40,918 nucleotides of DNA from assembly GCA_964519405.1 (NCBI GenBank), contig CAZFLA010000017.1:1-40918 (forward strand). Direction: 5' to 3'. The DNA is from G963677485 sp964519405. GTDB taxonomy: Bacteria > Armatimonadota > HRBIN16. Under the pieces are notes generated by a model. It did no database searches. It worked only from the letters and a program-made list of their open reading frames with translations, and was not told the origin of the DNA. The position numbers and the translations under genes were made by a program. How positions within the stretch are numbered: the stretch's first letter is position 1; every line of letters starts with the position of its first letter. Below, in pieces: positions 1-7,000 of the stretch.

Positions 1-182
1 GCTTAAAATAGCCCGATTCTTATTTGATGGTTATTTGATTACGGGCCACTTTTTACCACACCCTAAGCACGGAACTGCCGAATTCTTATTTGACTGGCAA
101 CTAGCAAAATGGCTGATTTCTGCCCAGTTTGTGCTTAAAATCGGCTGATTCTTATTTGACGGTTATTTGATTACGGGCCACA
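1..182. mobile_element. Possible right end of an IS21-like insertion sequence
   Basis: Positions 1-49 and 133-181 are direct repeats with about four mismatches. A third, shorter copy of the core ATTCTTATTTGA lies near 81-92, the others being at about 17-28 and 149-160. The last copy ends in GGGCCACA at 182, after which the repeated sequence stops. Several short repeats near a terminus that ends in CA-3' is the known organisation of IS21-family ends, where the repeats bind the transposase. No transposase gene is visible; it would lie upstream of the window. The repeats are seen directly; the IS21 assignment is inference. It could also be a dispersed intergenic repeat. Confidence 0.4.
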
Positions 183-276
183 TACACCGTCGGAAGATAA
201 CGCAATCCGCCATCTAGAAAAGACATCGAAGCAGATACCGTTCGGTGTCATTTTCGGCGGTTCAAAACCAGTGCGG

Positions 277-305
277 TTGCAATGATGCGGCGCTTTCGGT
301 AAAAT
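277..305 (+). promoter_or_regulatory. Promoter of tRNA-Val
   Basis: A TTGCAA box at 277-282 and a TAAAAT box at 300-305 are separated by 17 bases, the normal spacing for a housekeeping sigma factor. The -10 box ends 11 bases before the mature tRNA 5' end. Confidence 0.5.
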
Positions 306-316
306 ATTCTACGCTT

Positions 317-393
317 GGGCGATTAGCTCAGATGGTTAGAGCGCTACATTGACATTGTAGAGGTCACTGGTTCGAGTCCAGCATTGCCCACCA
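317..393 (+). tRNA. tRNA-Val (anticodon GAC)
   Basis: A complete cloverleaf can be drawn. The acceptor stem GGGCGAT pairs with ATTGCCC (one G-T). The D arm is AGCTCAGATGGTTAGAGC. The anticodon stem CTACA/TGTAG encloses loop TTGACAT with anticodon GAC, which reads the Val codon GTC. The T arm is CTGG-TTCGAGT-CCAG. The 3' CCA is encoded (391-393). Confidence 0.96.
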
Positions 394-398
394 TTTTT

Positions 399-436
399 AA
401 GGCCAAGGTACACATGGTGCCTTGGCCTTTTGCTTT
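399..436 (+). terminator. Rho-independent terminator of tRNA-Val
   Basis: A hairpin pairs 399-411 with 417-429 (core GGCCAAGG/CCTTGGCC) around a 5-base loop and is followed by a T-rich stretch. It begins six bases after the CCA end. Confidence 0.85.
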
Positions 437-510
437 ACTATTCGCATCATACTGATGATGCTTTCAACGTCAATCTCGCTTATGAACGGCGATTCAAGCG
501 GTCGACGGTC

Positions 511-524
511 ATTTAGCGTACAAT
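511..524 (+). promoter_or_regulatory. Candidate -10 region of the purS operon
   Basis: TTTAGCGTACAAT contains the hexamer TACAAT at 519-524, about 30 bases before the purS start. No good -35 box is seen. Similar TTTAGTGTAAA sequences precede the genes at 20173 and 37399. Confidence 0.35.
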
Positions 525-555
525 ATATTGTGTGATAATTCCGGAGGATCCTACC

Positions 556-801
556 ATGACGCATAACGTAAGAGTACTCGTTACCCTAAAGCCAACTCTG
601 CTCGATGCACAAGGCCGCACTGTTCAAGAAGCGTTAAACTCCCTAGGTTGGGACAACGTCAAAAGCGCGCGTGTTGGCAAAGTCATCGAAATTGAAATAG
701 ATGATAACGGAACCCCTGTCGAACAGCAGGTTGCCGATATGTGCAAAAAACTTCTGGCAAACCCTGTGGTTGAAAACTACGACATCGAGGTTCTCAAATG
801 A
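556..801 (+). CDS. purS: Phosphoribosylformylglycinamidine synthase subunit PurS
   Basis: An 81-residue protein, the normal PurS length. PurS is the small bridging subunit of the three-part FGAM synthase (PurS-PurL-PurQ) in purine biosynthesis, which converts FGAR, glutamine and ATP to FGAM. The sequence fits the family from end to end: a beta strand (RVLVTLKPTLLDAQG), a helix starting VQEALNSLGW, and a C-terminal strand ending VENYDIEVLK. ATG 556 is preferred over the in-frame GTG at 532 because GGAGGA at 543-548 sits in front of it. The stop overlaps the start of purQ by four bases (ATGA), implying translational coupling. purL is not in the window. Confidence 0.95.
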   Translation: MTHNVRVLVTLKPTLLDAQGRTVQEALNSLGWDNVKSARVGKVIEIEIDDNGTPVEQQVADMCKKLLANPVVENYDIEVLK

Positions 802-1502
802 AGTTCGGCGTGCTCGTATTCCCAGGCTCTAACTGCGACCAAGACGCTTTCTATGCCATACAAGAAGACCTAAAGCAACCCGTTGAGTATATCTGGCACC
901 AGCAGACCTCCATTGGTGATGTAGATGCTATCATCGTACCCGGTGGGTTCAGCTATGGTGACTATCTGCGCTGCGGCGCTGTGGCCCGATTTAGCCCTGT
1001 CATGCGCGCTGTAGAAGATTTCGCCAAGCAAGGCGGTTTAGTGATTGGTGTGTGCAACGGCTTTCAGATTTTGTGCGAAGCCCATCTGCTGCCAGGCGCA
1101 CTGATCCGCAACGACTGTCTGCGGTTTGTATGTAAACACGTCATGCTGCGTGCAGAAAACACCAATACACCGTTCACCGGCGACTGTGAACCAGGCGAAC
1201 TGCTGCGTATACCAATCGCACACGGTGAAGGCAAATATGTAGCTGACGAGGATGTTCTGAAAAAGCTCAACGATAATGGGCAGGTCATGTTCCGTTATGT
1301 AGATAACCAAGGCGAAGCCACCGAGCAAGCCAATCCAAATGGCTCTGCACAGAATATCGCCGGTGTCTGCAACGAAACATTCAATGTATTAGGCATGATG
1401 CCGCACCCAGAACGTGCATGCAATATCCGCCTTGGCAGTAAAGATGGTATCAAGCTGTTTACCAGTATGATTCGCAGCGGCGTCTCTGCCTTAGCGAAAT
1501 AA
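798..1502 (+). CDS. purQ: Phosphoribosylformylglycinamidine synthase glutaminase subunit PurQ
   Basis: A 234-residue class I glutamine amidotransferase that supplies ammonia to PurL in purine biosynthesis. The nucleophile elbow GVCNGFQ holds Cys86, and the catalytic His203 and Glu205 are in the motif MPHPERA. The oxyanion region PGGFSYGDY (48-56) is typical of PurQ. Length matches the short bacterial PurQ. It overlaps purS by four bases and is followed after 19 bases by the next gene of the same operon. Confidence 0.97.
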   Translation: MKFGVLVFPGSNCDQDAFYAIQEDLKQPVEYIWHQQTSIGDVDAIIVPGGFSYGDYLRCGAVARFSPVMRAVEDFAKQGGLVIGVCNGFQILCEAHLLPGALIRNDCLRFVCKHVMLRAENTNTPFTGDCEPGELLRIPIAHGEGKYVADEDVLKKLNDNGQVMFRYVDNQGEATEQANPNGSAQNIAGVCNETFNVLGMMPHPERACNIRLGSKDGIKLFTSMIRSGVSALAK

Positions 1503-1521
1503 CCGTAAGGAGGCACCATCC

Positions 1522-1959
1522 GTGGCCAGCAATTTTCAAGAGGGACAGCGTGTTGAGATCATCGTGCGCGATCAAACCCCTGATGACATCAAAAACCGCA
1601 GTTACTACACCTTTTGGGGTGGGTTAACTGGGGAAATCTATAGGATCTATAATGACGGCAAGGCTGCAGTGCATATCGATAATGATGCTTTGCCCGATGT
1701 TGTCATCAAACGTCATACCGACGCCCAAGATCGTATGAAAAAGCGATGGATCGACAGCTTGTCAGATGAAGCTCGCAACCGCTTAACTCCTGAAGAGAAG
1801 CAGTTTAAGCTGAAATACATGGTAATCGTTGACCTAGGCGATGTGGTTGCCACTACTCGACGCCCCCTGCCTAAAGAGCAAACCAAGCGCAAGTCGCTTG
1901 CCGAACTCGATAAGCAAGAGGCACAATATCTTAACTCCGCTGCAGAGAAGGCACAGTAA
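1522..1959 (+). CDS. Conserved-looking small SH3-like protein of unknown function between purQ and hisF
   Basis: A 145-residue cytoplasmic protein with no signal peptide or membrane segment. It starts at GTG 1522, behind a strong AAGGAGG at 1506-1512. Residues about 6-65 (EGQRVEIIVRD, GGLTGEIYRIYNDGKAAVHI) have the spacing of an SH3-like/L21e-type beta barrel, in which a loop GGxxGxVxxI follows the first strand. The rest is charged and largely helical, with a basic stretch (KEQTKRKSLAEL) near the C-terminus. Its stop overlaps the hisF start as TAATG, so it is translated with the purine/histidine genes. I do not recognise the family. The barrel and basic tail could suit RNA or protein binding, but that is inference. 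Confidence 0.8.
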   Translation: MASNFQEGQRVEIIVRDQTPDDIKNRSYYTFWGGLTGEIYRIYNDGKAAVHIDNDALPDVVIKRHTDAQDRMKKRWIDSLSDEARNRLTPEEKQFKLKYMVIVDLGDVVATTRRPLPKEQTKRKSLAELDKQEAQYLNSAAEKAQ

Positions 1960-2741
1960 TGCTTGCCAAACGCATTATTCCATGCCTCGATGTAAAAAAT
2001 GGGCGGGTTGTTAAGGGAGTTAATTTCGTCAACCTTCGCGATGCAGGTGACCCCGTTGAGCTGGGCGCCGAATATGATCGCCAAGGCGCTGACGAACTGG
2101 TGTTCCTAGACATCACCGCGAGCCACGAACAACGTGACATCGTGGCTGCGATGGCAGCACGCGTGGCTGAGCAGGTGTTCATCCCCTTCACGGTTGGCGG
2201 CGGTATCCGCACGGTAGAGGATTTCCGGCAGGTGCTGAAAGCAGGTGCCGACAAAATCAGCATCAATACCGCAGCGGTTAACAACCGCAGCCTCATCAGC
2301 GAAGCCGCCGAGCGCTTTGGCAGCCAGTGCGTTGTGGTGGCTATCGACCCTAAACAAGTAGGCACAAAACCCGACGGCACACCGCTGTGGGAAGTATTCA
2401 CCCATGGCGGGCGAACCCCCACCGGTTTAGATGCCGTGGAATGGGCCATGGAAGTAGAGCGTTTAGGCGCTGGTGAGATATTGCTGACCAGCATGGATCG
2501 CGATGGCACCCAGGATGGCTACAACCTCCCACTTACCCGTGCCGTGGCAGAAGCCGTTCGTATTCCCGTCATCGCATCAGGCGGAGCGGGCACACCAGAG
2601 CATCTCGCCAAAGCGGTTACCGAAGGGAAAGCCGATGCGGCGCTCATCGCCAGCATGGTACACGATGGTCACTACACTATCCAACAGATTAAGCAGGTGA
2701 TGGCGACAAAAGGCATACCGGTTCGTATAACAAATAGCTAA
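1959..2741 (+). CDS. hisF: Imidazole glycerol phosphate synthase subunit HisF
   Basis: A 260-residue (beta/alpha)8 cyclase subunit of IGP synthase. It converts PRFAR and ammonia to imidazole glycerol phosphate and AICAR in histidine biosynthesis; AICAR feeds back into purine synthesis, which fits the purQ neighbourhood. Catalytic Asp11 lies in CLDVKNGRVVKG and Asp130 in VVVAIDPKQ. The phosphate-binding loops TVGGGIRT (79-86) and ASGGAGTPEHL are present. Length is typical. Translation appears coupled to the upstream gene through the TAATG junction. hisH is not in the window. Confidence 0.98.
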   Translation: MLAKRIIPCLDVKNGRVVKGVNFVNLRDAGDPVELGAEYDRQGADELVFLDITASHEQRDIVAAMAARVAEQVFIPFTVGGGIRTVEDFRQVLKAGADKISINTAAVNNRSLISEAAERFGSQCVVVAIDPKQVGTKPDGTPLWEVFTHGGRTPTGLDAVEWAMEVERLGAGEILLTSMDRDGTQDGYNLPLTRAVAEAVRIPVIASGGAGTPEHLAKAVTEGKADAALIASMVHDGHYTIQQIKQVMATKGIPVRITNS

Positions 2742-2793
2742 CCGAACCTAGCCATGTTGATACTGCCACCGGATATTCAAGGAGACACACTGT

Positions 2794-3393
2794 ATGCTGC
2801 GACGCTTTCCATCTTTGCGGGTGATTATCCCCGTCGCGTTGATATTGATCGCCTTGAGTGTGGGTCGTCAACTTATCGAAGGATCTATCGGCGGAAATGC
2901 CCCGTTACCAAAGATTGAATCTGCTAAAGTTAACTTCGTGCTCATTCCTGGCGATCTTCGTGCGATTATCTCCAACCGCACGGTGTTTATCTACAAAGCA
3001 TCTGATGTGCAGGGAAAGTCGTTCGCAGCCGGACAAGAACCTGCTATCAAACCAGGTGCACGTCCGTTAACAGTAGCAGAAGCTTTAGCGAAGGGCACAT
3101 TGGTGTTGACCGAGAAGCAGTTGAAGTCTGCTCAAATGGATACCGTAGATGCGCCCAAGCCGATGGTCGGTAAGTATGCCGTCATCAACGTGGTGCTCAC
3201 TTCAGAGGGTGTCAAGCGGCTGGCTTATGTTACTCGCGATAACCCAGGTAAGCAAATTGCCATCAGTGTGAACGGCACATGGACATCCACATTTGACATC
3301 GAAGGCACTATGGCATTCAACAGCTTTAGAATTGAACCTGTGTGGTCCACTCAGTTGGCCACTGACATGGCAGTCGCCATAAACGGTCAGTAA
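2794..3393 (+). CDS. Membrane-anchored protein resembling the SecD P1 head domain
   Basis: A 199-residue protein with one N-terminal membrane segment (about residues 9-25, VIIPVALILIALSVG), so most of it should lie outside the inner membrane. AAGGAG at 2779-2784 precedes the ATG. The C-terminal 70 residues (VVLTSEGVKRLAYVTRDNPG, then KQIAISVNGTW and a closing FDIEGTMAFNSFRI) follow the pattern of the SecD P1 head subdomain: strand, helix, N-x-GK, then a hydrophobic strand with a Gly turn. None of the other SecD membrane segments is present, so this is an orphan domain and not a translocase subunit. The last 68 bases overlap the 3' end of the convergent PPTase gene. The similarity is by eye only. 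Confidence 0.75.
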   Translation: MLRRFPSLRVIIPVALILIALSVGRQLIEGSIGGNAPLPKIESAKVNFVLIPGDLRAIISNRTVFIYKASDVQGKSFAAGQEPAIKPGARPLTVAEALAKGTLVLTEKQLKSAQMDTVDAPKPMVGKYAVINVVLTSEGVKRLAYVTRDNPGKQIAISVNGTWTSTFDIEGTMAFNSFRIEPVWSTQLATDMAVAINGQ

Positions 3394-4006
3394 GTTCATC
3401 ATTGGGCTGTACAGCAACAGCCCCTTGGTATCCCGGCTTAGGCACAAACCAGTAGAGATCATACTCTCCATTTGCCGCTTTCCAGTTCTCGTCAATCACC
3501 GCACTGTCAAGCCCATACGCAATGCCAGCCCCGCTGGCTTTCACAATAGCCTCTTTACCCGTCCATAACTTGGCGAAATGTTCACTAAACTGCTCTTCCG
3601 GGGTGTTTCGCAGCCGTTCGGCTTCCGAAGCATGGAAGAACCTGTCGGCTATCGCCATGCCGCATGAGTGTCGGCTGACACTCTCAACATCTACGCCGAT
3701 TACCCCCATTTGGCTGATGGCCACGGCCACTACATCGCCGCTATGACTCGTGTTGAACCACACCCGTGCGTCCTCTATATATGGCTTACCAAATGGATTT
3801 CGATGGATTTTGATGTCGCTAGGGTGTGTATGCAGCAGCTCTGAAAGCAGCCACCTCACCGCAGCACGCCCTAAAGTGCTGCGGAGACGATCTTCTTCTC
3901 GATGATAGCGTGCGATTTCGGCCTTCTCATCGCTAGACAGAACACTCAGCAACTGATGTTGATACATACACCATTGCTGAGTGTCCAGCAGATATAACTT
4001 AGCCAT
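3326..4006 (-). CDS. Sfp-type 4'-phosphopantetheinyl transferase
   Basis: A 226-residue PPTase of the Sfp/AcpT/HetI group. These enzymes move the phosphopantetheine arm of CoA to the Ser of carrier domains. Visible motifs are PFGKPY (71-76), NTSHSGD (85-91), GVDVE with Mg-binding Asp106 and Glu108, and FAKLWTGKEAIVKASG, where Glu152 and Lys156 complete the active site. Its start overlaps the last 8 bases of the NRPS gene, so the two are co-translated, and its obvious targets are the two carrier domains of that NRPS (Ser543, Ser1588). The 3' end runs 68 bases into the convergent gene that ends at 3393. Confidence 0.95.
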   Translation of the reverse strand: MAKLYLLDTQQWCMYQHQLLSVLSSDEKAEIARYHREEDRLRSTLGRAAVRWLLSELLHTHPSDIKIHRNPFGKPYIEDARVWFNTSHSGDVVAVAISQMGVIGVDVESVSRHSCGMAIADRFFHASEAERLRNTPEEQFSEHFAKLWTGKEAIVKASGAGIAYGLDSAVIDENWKAANGEYDLYWFVPKPGYQGAVAVQPNDELTDRLWRLPCQWPTEWTTQVQF

Positions 4007-7000
4007 TCACAACGTCGTGCTTCGGTAAATACCTAAGTATCACCTCTGCCAGTTTTCGAACGTTAGGTTGTTTGAGCACGGTCTCATGCGTTCCGGGTAT
4101 CACATCGAAGGTGACTTTCGCGGTTTTGGACTTCCATCCCCAATCGGATTCAGGAATGGCATCATCCGCTATGGCGTCACCGCTAATCACATGGATATCA
4201 CCCGGATGACGGCTCTGTCGGTATTTTTCCGAGGCTTCTAGGTTAAGTTTACTCACCATAGCACGGTTTTTCAGCACCCCGCTGTCTATATCCAGCCGGA
4301 AACCGCGTTCCATTTCGCCAGATTTCAACCGCTGTTGATACCGGCGCTTACCCTGAAGCCACCGGTAGATACCTATTGGCCCTAGACTCAGTAACGCGCA
4401 GCTGCGCCGCACAAAGGCGATCATCTGCGTGCCGTCAAGTGAAGATGTCGGTGTTTCTATAAGGAACACGGAGCCTGTCTGTTCACCTGCATCATGCAGT
4501 TGAATCGCCATTTCAGAAGCAACCATACCGCCGTAACACCAACCAGCAATATGGTAAGGCCCTTCCGGCTGCACACTCTTCATCGCCTCGATATATGCCG
4601 TCGCCATCTGCTCCACCGATGAATGTGCATGCTCGGGGTCAGAAAGTCCAAGACTTTCCAGACCATACACCGCCCTCTGCGCGCCAATCAATGAGGCAAG
4701 ATGAGCATACCCCATGACATCACCTGGAGTGGAATGCACGATGAACAACGGAGCGAGTTCATTATCACTGTCGGCCAGTTTGACCACGATACCTTCATGC
4801 TGCACCTCTTCCAGTGCCTCAGCAAGTTTTCGGATCGTGCTGCATCGAATCACCTGAGCAGGTGTAAGGGTAAGGCCGTAATGGGAGGTCAGCACAATCA
4901 TCTCCATGATCATCAGTGAAAAGCCACCAAGATCAAAGAAGTCATCATTAATACCCACCTTGCGGTTGAACATATGCCCCCATACCTCGCATAACACCTC
5001 TTCCACTGGTGTGCGGGGGGCCGTATACTCCTGTTCCACTCGACTGACATTCACTTCAGGTAGAGCATTCGCATCTAGTTTTCCACCGGGCGTCATCGGC
5101 AGTTCCGGCATCAGCATGATGGCAGCAGGCACCATATAGCTCGGCAAAGACTGCTCCAGATACTCGCGAACGACATGGTCTTCCAGACCAGGTTCTGCGG
5201 CTAGATACGCTGCCAACTGCTTGTTTGCGGCATCACCCACCGCGATTACAACAGCTTGTTTGACACCGATTATGCGGCAGCAGGCTTCCTCAATCTCTGC
5301 GGGTTCCACACGATATCCATGAAGTTTTACCTGACGGTCACTGCGGCCAACATACTCAAGATTGCCGTTTGACCGCCACCGCACCAAGTCACCTGTAAGA
5401 TAGAACCGTTGCCCCGAGGCATCGCTCACAAACCGCTGTTCGGTCATTTCCGGCCTGTTGCGATAACCAATGGCCACGCCATCGCCGCCAATCCATAGCT
5501 CGCCAACGGCACCAAGCGGGGTTAACTGCCCCGCATCGTCAACAACGCGTGCAACCGCACCAAAGCAGGGACGGCCAATAGGTGCTTCGCCATCGTGTTC
5601 ATCCATTAAGTGCGATGATAACTCCGCCATTGAGCAGACAACCGTACACTCAGTCGGCCCATAAGTATTCATCAACTTGATGCGCGGATATCGTTCTATA
5701 AAGCTGGCTACATGGTGAGAGAGCGCTTTCTCACCGCCGATGATTACCATACGCACCGTACTTGGTAGTTCGGGAGCGGCCAACGACGCCACAGCCACGC
5801 TGAAGTAGGCCGTAGGCAGATCCAAGATCGTAACACCCCACGCGCGGATCAGTCGGTTAAGTTCCATCGCATCGTTGGCTGTGTCGGGTGTGCGCAGCAC
5901 TAAAACACCACCCGCTAATAAGCAAGGGTATATCTCTTCCATGCTGGCGTCAAAACTTGGGCTGGAGAACTGCAATACCACGTCATCACTGGTGAAGCCA
6001 TAACCCAGCATCGCCCTTTGAGCGAAATTGCTGAGCGAACAATGGCTGATTTCCACCCCACGCGGAGTGCCCGTACTGCCAGAGGTATATATAATAACGG
6101 CAGTGGAGTCCCTATCAGCACGGCAACCTACTTGGTGCTGAGCAGGCTGAAGGGTATCTATATCCACAGCCACTGCATCAACACCTAACCGACGGACGAG
6201 TTCTATGGTTTCGCCATTACACAGAACACACCCCATCCCGCTGTCACTCATGATGTGGTGAAGGCGTTCTTCAGGATAGGTGGAGTCCAGCGCTATCACC
6301 GTGCAACCGGCCAGCATAACGCCTAATAAACAACCTATGAGCTCGGGTCTGCGCGTGAGGCATACACCCACAGAATGATCTTGCCCCTGTAAAGATGCTG
6401 CCACACGTTGAGCATAACTGCTTAAGTCAGCACAGCTCCACTCAAGCGACTTCTGGGTGGTATCATCCCACCACTTTATCGCCGGTGAATAGGGATGTTC
6501 TGCAAGCTGCTCCATGATTAATTCGGGTACCGGACGCGGGTCAATCTCTACACCGTCATCAATCGGCTTACCAAAGTTAAGAAGCTGTGCTTCTTCATCA
6601 TCAGTATGGCATGGTAAAGCGTCCAGCAGAGCACCTGGCTGATTAGCCAGCATCTCCAACGCATAACTCCACATCTGCAGCCATCGCTCAGCCGTGCTGT
6701 CATCAAACAGGTCCGTTCTGTAGTCAAGAACAACATCAATTCCATTTTTGTTGGGTGTCACCCACCAGGTTAGGTCAAACACCGACCGATCGGCGCTGAT
6801 CCATTCCGGCTGGCTCTCGATGCCATCCAACTGCAGGCTATTGATCTCCATATTTTGATATTGGAACATGACCTGAAATATCGGCGAATACGCACGGCTT
6901 CTTTCAACATTCGCGGCATCCATCACCTGCTCAAAAGGCACACCGCCGTTATCCAACGCTTCATTCACGACATCGCAGACCCGCAGAACCAAATCATTAA

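Noticed and set aside
1..182. CRISPR array
   Set aside because: Only two full repeat copies and one partial, with unequal spacing and the tail of each repeat differing; no cas genes.
1931..2509. Long minus-strand open frame of 192 codons inside hisF
   Set aside because: It lies opposite hisF, has low-complexity Ser/Arg/Pro-rich translation and no ribosome site; it is a shadow of the real gene.
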